Assembly (NCBI GenBank): GCA_964570765.1
Contig: CAZMZF010000001.1
Location: 1-64,000, forward strand
Origin: CAZMZF01 sp964570765
Lineage (GTDB): Bacteria; Zixibacteria; MSB-5A5; RBG-16-43-9
Length of the DNA stretch: 64,000 bases
Direction: 5' to 3'
Part shown: positions 33,172 to 43,081 of the stretch, piece after piece
Layout of the letters: every line of letters starts with the position of its first letter
Position numbering within the stretch: the first letter of the stretch is position 1
Position numbers and translations under genes: made by a program
Notes under the pieces: model-generated
Told to the model about the DNA's origin: nothing
The model's input: the letters and a program-made list of their open reading frames with translations, nothing else
Database searches by the model: none

Positions 33172-35532
33172 TTGGACGAACATACTCTTAAAGTATTAGA
33201 ATTCGATAAGATAAAAAGGATCTTAGAATCGAAGTGCCTTTCGGAATTGGGCAGGAAAAAGGTGGCAAATCTTTTTCCAGTCACTGAGTTGGAACTATTC
33301 TCTAAATGGCAAAAAGATACAACTGAGCTTAAGGAAATTTTACAGTTCGAGGAAAATTTTCCTTTATATTCGATCCCGGATCTATCGGATTCTTTAAGAA
33401 AAGCAGAGAGGATCGGGGGATACCTTGAACCGAAGGAATTTCTCAGACTTGAGGAGATGCTCAAGCTCTGTGGTTTGCTACTCAAGTTCATTCAGGGGAA
33501 AGAAAAAAAATATTCTCAGATAAGCTCTCTGGTCCTGAAGCTTAAAAGATTTGAAGATATCTCTAAAGCCATAAATAAAGCTATAGACCATTCAGGAGAG
33601 ATTAAGGATAAAGCTTCCCAGACACTTTTTTCCATCAGGCAGGAAAAGAATACCAATCGCAATCGAATCTTGGACAAATTGAATAATCTTCTGAAGTTGA
33701 AAAAAAAGGAGGCGCAAGAGGAGATTATAACTTTAAGAGAAGACAGGTATGTGGTCTCTATACCAACGGAAGAGTTTCAGAAAAGTAAAGGGATAGTGCA
33801 TGACCGTTCCAGTTCTGGCGCTACTCTTTTTGTGGAACCTTTGCCAGTGGTGGAGCTGAATAATAGACAGAGAGAGTTAGAGGTAGAGGAAAAAAACGAG
33901 GTAGAGAAAATCTTAAAGGAGATAACCTCACTGGTTAGAAAAGATCTGGATGATCTTAAGATATCTTTAGAGGTGATTGCCGAGCTTGATTTTATACATT
34001 CAAAAGCGCTTTTCTCCCTGGAATGTAAAGGGAATGAACCCCAATTTAACTCAGAGGGTTTCATATATCTAAACAATTCCCGTCATCCTTTGCTGTATCT
34101 TTCCGGTTCAGTTCCCAAAGATGAAGTTGTGCCTCTTTCTATAGAGCTGGGTAAAAAATTCACCGTTTTGATTATAACCGGACCTAATACTGGAGGAAAA
34201 ACTGTAGCATTGAAAACCGTGGGGATTTCAGTTCTTATGGCTCAATCCGGGCTTCATATTCCTGCAGAGTCTGGCTCTTCACTTCCAATTTTCAAGCAGG
34301 TTTTCTCTGATATTGGAGATGAACAGTCCATAGAGATGTCCTTATCAACTTTTTCTTCACATATCGGTCAGATAATCAAAGCACTCGAAAATGTGGATAA
34401 GGATAGTCTGGTCCTCTTAGATGAATTAGGTGCGGGGACTGATCCTAAGGAAGGAGCGGCCTTAGGTGAGGCGATCATTGCAGATTTAGCCCGGAAAAAA
34501 GCTAAGACGGTTATAACTACCCATCAGGGGGTTTTGAAAACCTTAGCCCAAATCTATCCAGAGGTTGAGAATGCCTCCTTAGAATTTGATAAGGAGAGTC
34601 TTAAGCCTACTTATAGATTTCATATCGGCTATCCTGGAGGAAGTTACGGAATAGACATAGCCAGAAAATTAGGCATGCCTGAGAATATCGTCAAGAAATC
34701 ATATGAACTTTTAGGTAGCCAGGAAAGGGATTTAGGTCTTTTGATAGAGGAACTTGAGAAAAATTTAAAGGTGGTGAGGGAGAACAGAAAAGCTCTTGAG
34801 GAACAGAAAAAAGTCTCGGACGAGCTTTTAAATCTTTATCAGGATAGAGTTAAGAAGTTAGAAGCAAGCCAGAAGGAGTTAAAAACCAAAGCCCTTAAAG
34901 AATCTAAAGAATTAGTGGAAAAAACCAGAGTAGAGATAGAGCACCTAATCGCTGAGCTTAAGAAAACCCGGGCTCAAAGGGATAGTATTAAACAGGCTCA
35001 TACTTTTTTGGAAGATAAGAAAAAGGGTTTAGAAAAGGAATTAACAGGTTTTGAGGAGAAAATACCTAAAGTTGAAGGTAAAATAAAAGCCGGAGATTTA
35101 ATCTGGATCGATTCCTTAAAGATTGAAGGGGAGGTCTTGGCTGAACCTGATAGATCAGGTAAGGTAAAATTGAAGATCGGGAATATCACTTATACTGTAG
35201 ATCAGAAGGAGTTGTCTAAAGTAGAAGGGGAGAAAAAAGAAAAACAGCTCTCTTCTGTTAGGTATGAATTATATTCGATTGAGAATATCTCTCCTGAAAT
35301 AGATTTGAGAGGATTAACCGCAGATGAAGCCACAGAGAAAGTAGATAAATATCTGGATGATGCCTATTTAGCGGGGTTGTCTGAAGTGGTTTTAATTCAC
35401 GGAAAGGGAACCGGAGCTCTGAGAAAGAAGATTGGTGAGTTTTTAACCGGTCATCATCGGGTTAAAGAGACCAGGATGGGGAGTTTAGAAGAAGGTGGAG
35501 CTGGGGTGACGATTGTGAAATTGGAAGAATAA
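33172..35532 (+). CDS. mutS2: MutS2 family protein (ATPase with Smr nuclease domain)
   Basis: 786-residue homologue of MutS2/RqcU, which suppresses recombination and splits collided ribosomes. It has an N-terminal clamp and lever region, Walker A GPNTGGKT, the LSTFSSHIG segment, Walker B LVLLDELGAGTDPKEGAAL, the H-loop TTHQGVLK, a long coiled coil (about 515-640), and a C-terminal Smr domain with EIDLRGLTADEA and LIHGKGTGALR (HGxGTG active site). The mismatch-recognition domain of MutS is absent as expected. TTG at 33172 is the only sensible start. Confidence 0.94.
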   Translation: MDEHTLKVLEFDKIKRILESKCLSELGRKKVANLFPVTELELFSKWQKDTTELKEILQFEENFPLYSIPDLSDSLRKAERIGGYLEPKEFLRLEEMLKLCGLLLKFIQGKEKKYSQISSLVLKLKRFEDISKAINKAIDHSGEIKDKASQTLFSIRQEKNTNRNRILDKLNNLLKLKKKEAQEEIITLREDRYVVSIPTEEFQKSKGIVHDRSSSGATLFVEPLPVVELNNRQRELEVEEKNEVEKILKEITSLVRKDLDDLKISLEVIAELDFIHSKALFSLECKGNEPQFNSEGFIYLNNSRHPLLYLSGSVPKDEVVPLSIELGKKFTVLIITGPNTGGKTVALKTVGISVLMAQSGLHIPAESGSSLPIFKQVFSDIGDEQSIEMSLSTFSSHIGQIIKALENVDKDSLVLLDELGAGTDPKEGAALGEAIIADLARKKAKTVITTHQGVLKTLAQIYPEVENASLEFDKESLKPTYRFHIGYPGGSYGIDIARKLGMPENIVKKSYELLGSQERDLGLLIEELEKNLKVVRENRKALEEQKKVSDELLNLYQDRVKKLEASQKELKTKALKESKELVEKTRVEIEHLIAELKKTRAQRDSIKQAHTFLEDKKKGLEKELTGFEEKIPKVEGKIKAGDLIWIDSLKIEGEVLAEPDRSGKVKLKIGNITYTVDQKELSKVEGEKKEKQLSSVRYELYSIENISPEIDLRGLTADEATEKVDKYLDDAYLAGLSEVVLIHGKGTGALRKKIGEFLTGHHRVKETRMGSLEEGGAGVTIVKLEE

Positions 35533-35858
35533 CTTACAGGTTCAAAAGAAAGACGTGAGCATAAAGAGGTAGGGGCAGGCCCCTGTGCCTGCCCTGCTCT
35601 GTTGGTTACTAATTCAGATCCGTAGGATTGGAGACCAACAGAGGGTTGTAGCGTCGGGTTTTATTCCCGATGAAATAAGTTCAAAGGTTTAAAGGTTCAA
35701 AAGTTCAAGGAAAAAGAAATAAGAAATAAAACGCAAGATATGAGACGGAATATGTAGTCGAATATAGAAAATGTAGGGCAAGGCTTCAACCTTACATCTT
35801 AAATGCAAACCTGAAGGTTTGCCCTACTTTTAAAGCACAAAACTATAGACAGAGGAAT
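35533..35858. repeat. Repeat-filled spacer between mutS2 and dnaG
   Basis: 326 bases with a GGGGCAGGC...GCCTGCCC palindrome (about 35571-35600), CTGTTGGT...ACCAACAG (about 35608-35641), a GTAGCGTCGGG half element (35649-35671), a GGTTCAAAGG word tract (35678-35710), and a GTAGGGCAAGG...TTGCCCTAC pair (about 35772-35826). No gene. Confidence 0.7.
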
Positions 35859-37601
35859 ATGGCTAATTTTATTCCGGATGAGCTGATCAACCAGATCAGG
35901 GAAGCAAACGATATCGTTGAGGTTATCTCTGAATATATGCCTCTGAAGAAAAAAGGGAAAAGCTATATGGCTTTGTGCCCTTTTCATCCGGAGAAGACCC
36001 CTTCTTTTTCAGTTAGCCAGGAAAGACAGATCTACCATTGTTTTGGTTGTGGCAAAGGTGGAAATGTCTATACTTTTCTGATGGAGCATGAGAAATTAAG
36101 TTTCTATGAAGCTTTGAAGCTCTTAGCTAAAAAAGCTAATATCTCACTTCCCCAAAAACCTGTTGACCGTGAGAAGGTAGAAACTCTGGATCAACTTTTT
36201 TATGCTAATCAGGTTGCAAATGAATATTTTCAACTTTCTTTATCACATAATAAAAAAGCTAAAGATTATCTGAACAATAGAGGATTTAACAAAGAAACTA
36301 TTGAGCTATTCTCTTTGGGTTATGCACCTTCAGATTGGGAAGGGCTGATTAAATTCTCAGAGGAGAAAGGGTTGAAAACAGAGATTCTTTTATCTTCAGG
36401 CTTGGTGGTCGAGAGGGAGAAAAAGGAAGGGTGTTATGATCGATTCAGGGATCGAATAATTTTCCCTATATTTAACCTCAGTCAGAAGATCGTAGGGTTT
36501 GGTGGAAGAGTCGTTGAGAATGAAGATGAGCCCAAATATCTTAACTCGCCTGAATCTCTTATCTATCATAAGGGAAAAATCTTATACGGGCTGAATCTTT
36601 CTAAGGAGGTTATTCGGGAAAAAAGTGCCGCAGTGCTGGTGGAGGGGTATATCGATTTAATCAGCCTTTATCAAGCCGGGATAAAAAACGTAGTTGCCGC
36701 ATTAGGGACTTCATTTACGCAAGAACAGGCTCGTCTTATCTCTCGTTATGCAGAGAAAATATATCTCTTATTCGATTCAGACCGGGCGGGTGAATCGGCG
36801 GTGTTTAGAAGCGTAGATCTTCTGTTTGACTCCGGAGTAGAGGTGATGATAGTGGTTTTTCCATCGGGTGAGGATCCGGATAGTTTTGTCAGAAAATCAG
36901 GACTTAAAGGTATAGCTCAGAAATTAAGAGAAGCCAAATGTTTTATCGAGTATAAAAAGGATACCCTGCCGGTGGAATTCAACTCACTCCCTATGAAAGA
37001 GCAGGAGAAGATAATCCGGGAATTAGCTGATACTGCCAGCCGGATAAAGAACCAGTTATGGAAAGACCTTTTCATAAATAAGGTTGCTAAGGTTTTCAGG
37101 ATAAATGAAAAGATCGTCCTGGATGGGATTAAAGGATTAAACCTCAAAGAAACAGGTCAAAAGCTTAAACCAGAGGAAAAGTTAACCGGGGTCCATAAAT
37201 TAGAAAGAGAACTTTTAAAGCTTCTAATTGAAGAAAGCAGTTTGATTAATCAGGTTAAAACCAGGATAAGCAAGGAAGATTTCTATTTTAAGGAAGATAG
37301 TGAACTTTACGAGATGATCTTAAGTCTTTTTGAAGCTCAGGGAAAGTTTACACCAGCAGCTCTAATAGATAAGACGGAAAATCAAAAAGTTAAAGAGCTG
37401 ATATCCCAGATAGCTACTTTAGACCTGGGTATGGCTGAGCCACAGCTTTTGTTAGAAGATTATATCAAGAGAATTGAGCTGAGTAAAAAAACTAACCAGA
37501 TAAAAAGATTGAAAGAAGAGATAAAAAACGCCTGGAATAAAGGGGAAAAAGAAAGGGCGGAGAAATTAACAGTTGAACTTTATAATCTAATGAAGAAGTA
37601 A
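35859..37601 (+). CDS. dnaG: DNA primase DnaG
   Basis: 580-residue replicative primase that makes RNA primers. The CHC2 zinc finger is complete: Cys40, His43, Cys61, Cys64. The TOPRIM core has VLVEGYIDLISLYQAG and the LLFDSDRAGE acidic motif followed by PSGEDPDSFVR. The C-terminal helicase-binding region (from about 440) is present. ATG 35859 begins MANFIPDELINQIREANDIV, typical for the family. rpoD, often next to dnaG, is not found here. Confidence 0.95.
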   Translation: MANFIPDELINQIREANDIVEVISEYMPLKKKGKSYMALCPFHPEKTPSFSVSQERQIYHCFGCGKGGNVYTFLMEHEKLSFYEALKLLAKKANISLPQKPVDREKVETLDQLFYANQVANEYFQLSLSHNKKAKDYLNNRGFNKETIELFSLGYAPSDWEGLIKFSEEKGLKTEILLSSGLVVEREKKEGCYDRFRDRIIFPIFNLSQKIVGFGGRVVENEDEPKYLNSPESLIYHKGKILYGLNLSKEVIREKSAAVLVEGYIDLISLYQAGIKNVVAALGTSFTQEQARLISRYAEKIYLLFDSDRAGESAVFRSVDLLFDSGVEVMIVVFPSGEDPDSFVRKSGLKGIAQKLREAKCFIEYKKDTLPVEFNSLPMKEQEKIIRELADTASRIKNQLWKDLFINKVAKVFRINEKIVLDGIKGLNLKETGQKLKPEEKLTGVHKLERELLKLLIEESSLINQVKTRISKEDFYFKEDSELYEMILSLFEAQGKFTPAALIDKTENQKVKELISQIATLDLGMAEPQLLLEDYIKRIELSKKTNQIKRLKEEIKNAWNKGEKERAEKLTVELYNLMKK

Positions 37602-38072
37602 ATTTGAGTGATGATATGGCAAATTACGAAGGATGGATGCTGGATAAAAGAGGTGGCAGAAGTTTTAACCTTCCATTATTTTTGAAAACCTAAAGGCTTT
37701 GGCTCTACGGGGGACGAAACCCGCCGTAGGCGTCATAAGACATTTATCGACCATATTTAACCTCAACCCGGTCATCTCCGTAAAAGGGGAGGGGATGGTT
37801 TGTAAGGATAGAACATGTCCCGTCCCATACAATTTTTAGCGACCCTGAAAGAGGGGTTCAATCATGAAAACATAAGGATTCTTATCCTCAGAGCTAAAGC
37901 CAGATGCTTCTTAATCAAAGAGCAGGCTTAAGGTTCAAGAGGTAATTTTTTTGAAAACGTATAATTTTATAGAGATAGAATGGGTCATATGTAAAAGAAG
38001 CAAGGTTTTGATGAGTAAAAAAAATCTTGACTAACAGGGTTTATTGATAATATATTATCGATATGTTTTAAA
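37602..38072. other. Spacer between dnaG and the tRNA genes
   Basis: 471 bases with no credible gene. It holds a CTACGG...CCGTAG palindrome (about 37704-37730), part of the GCGACCC repeat (about 37838-37850), and the tRNA promoter at 38027-38056. The rest is unremarkable. Confidence 0.55.
38027..38056 (+). promoter_or_regulatory. Promoter of the tRNA pair
   Basis: TTGACT (38027-38032) and TATATT (38051-38056) with an 18-base spacer, 17 bases before the first tRNA. Confidence 0.6.
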
Positions 38073-38146
38073 GGGCCCATAGCTCAGTTGGTTAGAGCAA
38101 CTGACTCATAATCAGTGGGTCCCAGGTTCAAGTCCTGGTGGGCCCA
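38073..38146 (+). tRNA. tRNA with CAT anticodon (elongator Met or Ile2)
   Basis: Acceptor GGGCCCA pairs with TGGGCCC; D arm AGCTCAGTTGGTTAGAGC; anticodon arm ACTGA-CTCATAA-TCAGT; T arm CCAGG-TTCAAGT-CCTGG; discriminator A. CCA is not encoded. Met against lysidine-modified Ile2 cannot be settled by eye; the acceptor GGGCCC resembles elongator Met genes. Confidence 0.9.
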
Positions 38147-38154
38147 AAAATGAG

Positions 38155-38226
38155 TGAATAAGTGATTAAGTGACTAAGTGAAGAAGTGATTAGTTAATCA
38201 CTTCTCACTAATCACTTCTTCACTAA
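38155..38226. repeat. AAGTGATTAAGTGA word tract and inverse
   Basis: Between the two tRNAs the words AAGTGATTAAGTGACTAAGTG are followed by an inverted AATCACTTCTCACTAATCAC tract, giving a long imperfect hairpin. Confidence 0.6.
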
Positions 38227-38233
38227 AATATTT

Positions 38234-38310
38234 GGGCGATTAGCTCAGTTGGTTAGAGCGTTCGGTTCACATCCGAAAGGTCATCCGTTCAAGTCGGATA
38301 TTGCCCACCA
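38234..38310 (+). tRNA. tRNA-Val (anticodon CAC)
   Basis: Acceptor GGGCGAT with ATTGCCC; anticodon arm TTCGG-TTCACAT-CCGAA with CAC at its centre; T arm ATCCG-TTCAAGT-CGGAT; CCA is encoded (38308-38310), unlike the first tRNA. Confidence 0.92.
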
Positions 38311-38429
38311 GAATATAGTTTGTGGTTAGTAGTTTATAGTTCATAGACAAGGGAGAATGGATGTCAGGTTTTCTTGGAAAAGAAACTACTTTTTTTTACT
38401 CAAGATTTATACACGGTTTATTAATAAAC

Positions 38430-38466
38430 AAAGAAGTGCACGTTGGAAAGTGCACTTCTTTGTTTT
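38430..38466 (+). terminator. Rho-independent terminator after the tRNA pair
   Basis: A perfect 12-bp stem AAAGAAGTGCAC (38430-38441) with GTGCACTTCTTT (38450-38461) and an eight-base loop, followed by GTTTT. Confidence 0.85.
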
Positions 38467-38493
38467 AAGTAAAATAATTTAAGGAGATCTGTG

Positions 38494-39222
38494 ATGCAGA
38501 AGGATTTGGAGATGCTTTTGAAACTGCAGGAAATCGACTACGATTTGACAGAATTAGAGAGGTCCAAGGATTATCTCCCGGATATGATTAACAATTTAAA
38601 AAAAGAGATCGAGGATACCTCTACTGCCTTAAAAAATTCGGAAGAAAGGCTAACCCAGCTAAACCTGCAACGTAAACGGTTAGAGTTAGATTTAGAAGAA
38701 ATCAATTCCGAGTTAACTAAACTCCAGAAACAGATGCGGGATATTAAAACCAACCGCGAATATGATGCCCTGGTTACGGAAATTGCCAATCGTAAGTTGA
38801 AGATCTCAAATGCGGAGGAGGAACTGTTAAAAGTGTTAACTGAAACAGATGAGATACAGGATAAGATCAAAGAGCTAAAGGAAAAATCGGTATTAGTGGA
38901 GAAAAATAACCTGCTTCAGTTAGAGAGTTTACAAAAGGAAGTGGATTCTATCGGGACCAAAATCAAGCAGAAGGAAGACGAGAGGAAAAATATTTCGGTT
39001 AGACTGAATAAGCTAATTCTGGTAACTTATGAGCGGGTCAAGAAAGTTAAAGGCGGAGTAGCAGTTGTGCCGGTTAGAAAAAGAGCTTGTAGTGGTTGTT
39101 ACAAGTCTTTGCCACCGCAGAGAATTCAGGAGATAAAAAAGGGTGACAATCTCATTACCTGCGATAGCTGTGGCAGGGTTTTAATCTGGACCGAAGAGGA
39201 AGAAGATGAAAAAAAGCATTGA
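38494..39222 (+). CDS. Coiled-coil protein with C4 zinc ribbon
   Basis: 242-residue protein of the bacterial C4-type zinc-ribbon family (PF02591-like). Residues 1-185 are an antiparallel coiled coil rich in Glu, Lys and Leu (TNREYDALVTEIANRK is a recurring family segment). The end has CSGCYKSLPPQRIQEIKKGD then CDSCGRVLIW, a C-x2-C...C-x2-C ribbon. Proposed to bind nucleic acid; function unknown. ATG 38494 is chosen over GTG 38491; AAGGAGA at 38481-38487 serves both. Overlaps guaB by 17 bases. Confidence 0.87.
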   Translation: MQKDLEMLLKLQEIDYDLTELERSKDYLPDMINNLKKEIEDTSTALKNSEERLTQLNLQRKRLELDLEEINSELTKLQKQMRDIKTNREYDALVTEIANRKLKISNAEEELLKVLTETDEIQDKIKELKEKSVLVEKNNLLQLESLQKEVDSIGTKIKQKEDERKNISVRLNKLILVTYERVKKVKGGVAVVPVRKRACSGCYKSLPPQRIQEIKKGDNLITCDSCGRVLIWTEEEEDEKKH

Positions 39223-40672
39223 GAAAATCGGGCTAACTTTTGATGACGTCCTTTTAATCCCACAGAAATCTGAGGTTTTACCCAAAGGGGTGGAGGTAAA
39301 AACTTCAATTGCCAGAGGGATAGGGCTTAACATTCCGATTTTGAGTGCAGCTATGGATACGGTTACTGAATCCAGGTTGGCTATTGCTTTAGCCCGAGAA
39401 GGTGGATTGGGGGTAATCCATAAGAATATGCCCGTGAAAATTCAGGCGATGGAGGTTGACAAGGTTAAGCGTTCGGAGAGCGGTATGATTATTGATCCAA
39501 TTACTCTGCCACCGGACAGGACTATAGGAGAAGCCTTAGGAGTGATGAAAAGGTTTTCCATTTCCGGGATCCCGATAACTCAAAAAGGGAAATTGGTTGG
39601 AATTATCACTAACCGTGATTTAAGATTTGAGAAAAATTTGAATAAAAAGATCTTCGAGATTATGACCAAGGAGCAGCTCATTACTGTTCCAGAGGGGACA
39701 GATTTAGAAAAAGCCAAAGAGATTTTGCACGAAAAAAGGATTGAGAAACTTCCCATGGTGGATAAAAAAGGTAATCTTAAAGGGCTGATAACGGTTAAGG
39801 ATATAATGAAAAATATCCAGTGTCCAGATGCCTGTAAGGATGCCAGAGGTCGGCTTAGGGTTGCTGCGGCCTTAGGAGTTACTAAGAATCTGCTCGAAAG
39901 AGCTGAAGCTTTAGTTGAAGCAGGTGTGGATATCCTGGTTATCGATTCTTCACATGGTCATTCGAGAGGAGTAATGTCCAGCATAGAGAGAGTAAAGGTC
40001 AAGTTTCCCAAAGTACCCCTTATAGCAGGTAATGTGGCTACGGTTTCAGGAACTAAAGACTTGATAGATACTGGAGCAGATTGCATAAAAGTAGGGATAG
40101 GACCTGGTTCAATTTGTACAACCAGGGTTGTTACTGGTGCTGGAGTTCCTCAATTAACCGCTATTATGGATTGTGCTGAGGAAGCAGAAAGATATAATAT
40201 TCCGATTATCGCTGACGGTGGAATAAAATATTCTGGAGACATAACCAAGGCTTTAGCCGCTGGAGCAAATGCGGTAATGATCGGAGCTTTGTTTGCCGGG
40301 ACTGAGGAAAGCCCTGGAGAGACAGTTCTGTTTGAAGGACGCAGTTATAAAATCTATAGAGGGATGGGCTCTCTGGAAGCTATGAAGTTAGGAAGTGGAG
40401 ATAGATATTTCCAGGAAGAAGAGGATATAAAGAAGATGGTTCCAGAGGGGATTGAGGGAAGGGTACCGTATAAAGGATTTCTTTCTGAATCCGTATATCA
40501 ATTAATTGGAGGTTTGAGGTCCGGGATGGGGATCTGTGGAGCGAGGAATATTGCTGAACTTCAAAAAAAGGCTGAGTTCATTCAGATAACCAATGCAAGC
40601 TGGCAAGAAAGCCATCCGCATGGAGTTACCATCACTAAAGAAGCTCCTAATTATAGAACCAGCTTATCTTGA
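39206..40672 (+). CDS. guaB: IMP dehydrogenase GuaB
   Basis: Converts IMP to XMP with NAD, first step of GMP synthesis. The 488-residue product begins with the TFDDVLLIPQKSEVLP motif, contains two CBS domains (about 95-205), and the catalytic loop GIGPGSICTTRVVTGAGVPQ with the nucleophilic cysteine. The flap segment with EGRVPYKG and the C-terminal GLRSGMGICGA are present. The start overlaps the end of the zinc-ribbon gene. The stop codon overlaps the -35 box of the next transcription unit. Confidence 0.97.
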   Translation: MKKSIEKIGLTFDDVLLIPQKSEVLPKGVEVKTSIARGIGLNIPILSAAMDTVTESRLAIALAREGGLGVIHKNMPVKIQAMEVDKVKRSESGMIIDPITLPPDRTIGEALGVMKRFSISGIPITQKGKLVGIITNRDLRFEKNLNKKIFEIMTKEQLITVPEGTDLEKAKEILHEKRIEKLPMVDKKGNLKGLITVKDIMKNIQCPDACKDARGRLRVAAALGVTKNLLERAEALVEAGVDILVIDSSHGHSRGVMSSIERVKVKFPKVPLIAGNVATVSGTKDLIDTGADCIKVGIGPGSICTTRVVTGAGVPQLTAIMDCAEEAERYNIPIIADGGIKYSGDITKALAAGANAVMIGALFAGTEESPGETVLFEGRSYKIYRGMGSLEAMKLGSGDRYFQEEEDIKKMVPEGIEGRVPYKGFLSESVYQLIGGLRSGMGICGARNIAELQKKAEFIQITNASWQESHPHGVTITKEAPNYRTSLS

Positions 40673-40696
40673 CAATTTTTCTTAAACCTTTATATT
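40669..40696 (+). promoter_or_regulatory. Promoter for rnpB, overlapping the guaB stop
   Basis: TTGACA at 40669-40674 includes the guaB TGA (40670-40672). TATATT at 40691-40696 follows after 16 bases. It would give a leader of about 120 bases before the mature RNase P RNA, so another promoter closer in, or 5' processing, may apply. Confidence 0.5.
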
Positions 40697-40824
40697 GAAT
40701 ATAAGAATAAAGCTCAGAGGTCTCAAATAAGAGTTTAAAGATTCAGTAAATGAATGATAATCTCTGGGACTTTAAACAGATATAATGTTTTGATTGAAAT
40801 AATGAAAAGAACTTAGTTCTTTGA

Positions 40825-41201
40825 CCAGAACAGATCAGATGATCGCCCCACCTATGGCGGGGAGGAAAGTCCGAGCTCTCAAAGGCAGAATGCCTCGTAA
40901 TTCGAGGGTCCCCTACGGGGGAACGGAAAGTGTCACAGAAACTATACCGCCCCCGCAGCAATGCGGGAGCAAGGGTGAAATGGTGGTGTAAGAGACTACC
41001 GTCCTGATAGTGATATCAGGAGCAGGACAAACCCCATTCGAGAGCAAGACCAAATATGGAAGGAGAAGTCGCCTGCTTCTTTTTACTTCCGGGTAGGTTG
41101 CTTGAGGCCGGGGGTGACCCCGGTCCCAGATAGATGATCATCATACCCTGATAGAGATAATCATTTAGGGTACACAGAACTCGGCTTATGGTCTGTTCTG
41201 G
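40825..41201 (+). ncRNA. rnpB: RNase P RNA, bacterial class A
   Basis: 377-base catalytic RNA for tRNA 5'-end maturation. P1 is CCAGAACAGA (40825-40834) with TCTGTTCTGG (41192-41201). Conserved core elements are visible: GAGGAAAGTCCGAGCTC (about 40861-40878), the ACAGAAA motif (about 40935-40941), AGGGTGAAA, GAGAGCAAG and AACTCGGCTTATGG near the 3' end. Flanked by guaB and recJ. Confidence 0.95.
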
Positions 41202-41371
41202 CCTTAATTTTAAAAATGTAGTGGAGGTCTTTAGACCTCCATAACAAAGATAATGAGAGTAAAAGCAGTGAAGGCAAAAGTCTTCTGCAATGATGGTTGA
41301 AACGATTTTAAAAAAGTGGTACTGCTTATAGGTGAACAGATCTCCTTAAGGGTGAAAAGGATCGGCTGATT
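41202..41371. repeat. Short spacer with a GGAGGTCTTTAGACCTCC palindrome
   Basis: The palindrome lies at 41224-41241 preceded by GTA, resembling the second arm of the 26508-26559 element (GGAGGTC...GACCTCC class). Nothing else is evident before recJ. Confidence 0.55.
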
Positions 41372-43075
41372 ATGGAAATAAAGTGGGAGTTACCAAAATA
41401 TTTAGAGCTGAATAAGTGTAAAAAACTATCAGCTGGATTAGAATTGCCTTTAGTAATAGGGAAGATCCTGCTTAACCGGGGGATCTCGCAAGTTGAGGAA
41501 GCCAAGACTTTTTTAAGCCCTGATCTAAAAGATCTTTATGACCCATTCAGTCTTAAGGATATGGAAAAGGGAGTTGAAAAAGTGATCCAGGCACTGAAGG
41601 AGAATGAAAAGATGATGATCTTCGGAGACTATGATGTGGATGGGATAACCTCAACCTCTTTAATGTATCTGGTTCTGAATAAATTAGGAGCCCAGATCTC
41701 ATATTATCTACCTAATAGATTAGTGGAGGGTTATGGGCTATCAGAGGAAGGGATATTAGAGGCGGAGAGAAGAGGAGTAAAACTTATCATCTCGGTTGAT
41801 TGCGGAGTTACTGCAGTTAATGAAGTTGATTTTGCCAGGGAGAAGGGGATAGAGTGTATAATTACCGATCATCATGAACCGGCTGAGACCCTACCAAAAG
41901 CCTGGGCAATTATTAATCCCAAGCAAGAAGGAGAGGAATACAAAGGTAAAGAGCTTTCCGGGGTAGGAGTGGCTTTTAAGTTTGCTCAGGCGATCTACAG
42001 GAAATTGGGACAGGATGAAAAAGAGTTAGAGGAACATCTTGACCTGGTAGCTCTGGGAACTGCGGCGGATATTGTGCCTTTAATAGGTGAGAATAGGATC
42101 CTGACCAGATTCGGATTATCTCAGGTTGCTAAAACCTCTAAACCAGGTCTTAAATCTTTAATCTTTATATCTGGTCTAATGGGAAAAGAGATCGGGACAG
42201 GTCAGGTGGTATTCGTCCTGGCACCCAGGATAAATGCAGTGGGAAGGTTAGGGGATGCAGAAAGAGCGATTAAGCTTTTGACTACCAAGGATGAGAGATT
42301 AGCTTCGGAAATTGCCCGGGTCTTAGATAATGAGAACCGGAAGAGAAAAAATATCGATGAGGAAACCTTAGAGCAGGCTCTGGAACTGGTCGAAGAGGGG
42401 GTAGATCTGAAAAAAGATAAGGCGATTGTTTTAGCCTCTACCGGATGGCATCAGGGAGTTATCGGGATCGTTGCCTCAAGGATTGCTGAAAGATTCTACA
42501 GGCCTACCGTAATGATCTCCATAGATGGCGATGAGGGTAAAGGTTCTGCCAGGAGTATCCCGGGATTCCATCTGTTTGAGGCCTTGAAGGAATGTGAGAC
42601 CCTTCTTTTAAAATATGGCGGTCATAAATATGCGGCAGGACTTTCTATCTCTTCTAAGGAAATCGATGCTTTTAAAGATAGGTTCAAACAGATCTCAGCC
42701 AATAGACTTAGAGATGATGATTTGATCCCCAAGCTGTGTGTGGATGCCGAGATCGAGCTGGAGGAAATAAATGATGAGCTATTATCTACCTTAGAACTTT
42801 TTGCTCCTTTTGGACCTGGTAATCTCAAACCAGTTTTCGCTACCAGAGAGCTTGAGGTAACTGAAGAGCCTTATATAGTTGGTAAAAATCATCTGCGCTT
42901 GAAGGTAAGGAAAAATGGAGTGGTTATGGATGCCATAGGTTTTAATCTGGGAGATTTTGCCAAACCTTTAGCAATGAAAGGAACCAAGGTAGATTTAGCT
43001 TATGTGGTGGAGGTAAATATCTGGAATGGAAATACTAAAATCCAGATGCGGCTTAAAGATTTAAGGATAAAATAA
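41372..43075 (+). CDS. recJ: Single-stranded-DNA exonuclease RecJ
   Basis: 5'-3' ssDNA exonuclease used in recombination and mismatch repair. The 567-residue product has DHH motif I IFGDYDVDGITSTS, motif II SVDCGVTA, motif III ITDHHEP, an ALGTAADIVPL segment, the DHHA1 GHKYAAGLSI motif (GGHxxAAG) and a C-terminal OB domain. Start MEIKWELPKYL is typical. Six bases separate it from meaB. Confidence 0.94.
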   Translation: MEIKWELPKYLELNKCKKLSAGLELPLVIGKILLNRGISQVEEAKTFLSPDLKDLYDPFSLKDMEKGVEKVIQALKENEKMMIFGDYDVDGITSTSLMYLVLNKLGAQISYYLPNRLVEGYGLSEEGILEAERRGVKLIISVDCGVTAVNEVDFAREKGIECIITDHHEPAETLPKAWAIINPKQEGEEYKGKELSGVGVAFKFAQAIYRKLGQDEKELEEHLDLVALGTAADIVPLIGENRILTRFGLSQVAKTSKPGLKSLIFISGLMGKEIGTGQVVFVLAPRINAVGRLGDAERAIKLLTTKDERLASEIARVLDNENRKRKNIDEETLEQALELVEEGVDLKKDKAIVLASTGWHQGVIGIVASRIAERFYRPTVMISIDGDEGKGSARSIPGFHLFEALKECETLLLKYGGHKYAAGLSISSKEIDAFKDRFKQISANRLRDDDLIPKLCVDAEIELEEINDELLSTLELFAPFGPGNLKPVFATRELEVTEEPYIVGKNHLRLKVRKNGVVMDAIGFNLGDFAKPLAMKGTKVDLAYVVEVNIWNGNTKIQMRLKDLRIK

Positions 43076-43081
43076 AAATTC

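Noticed and set aside
35859..37601. CRISPR-like arrays in repeat-rich spacers
   Set aside because: The dispersed repeats are palindromic, of different lengths and not regularly spaced; no cas genes in the window.
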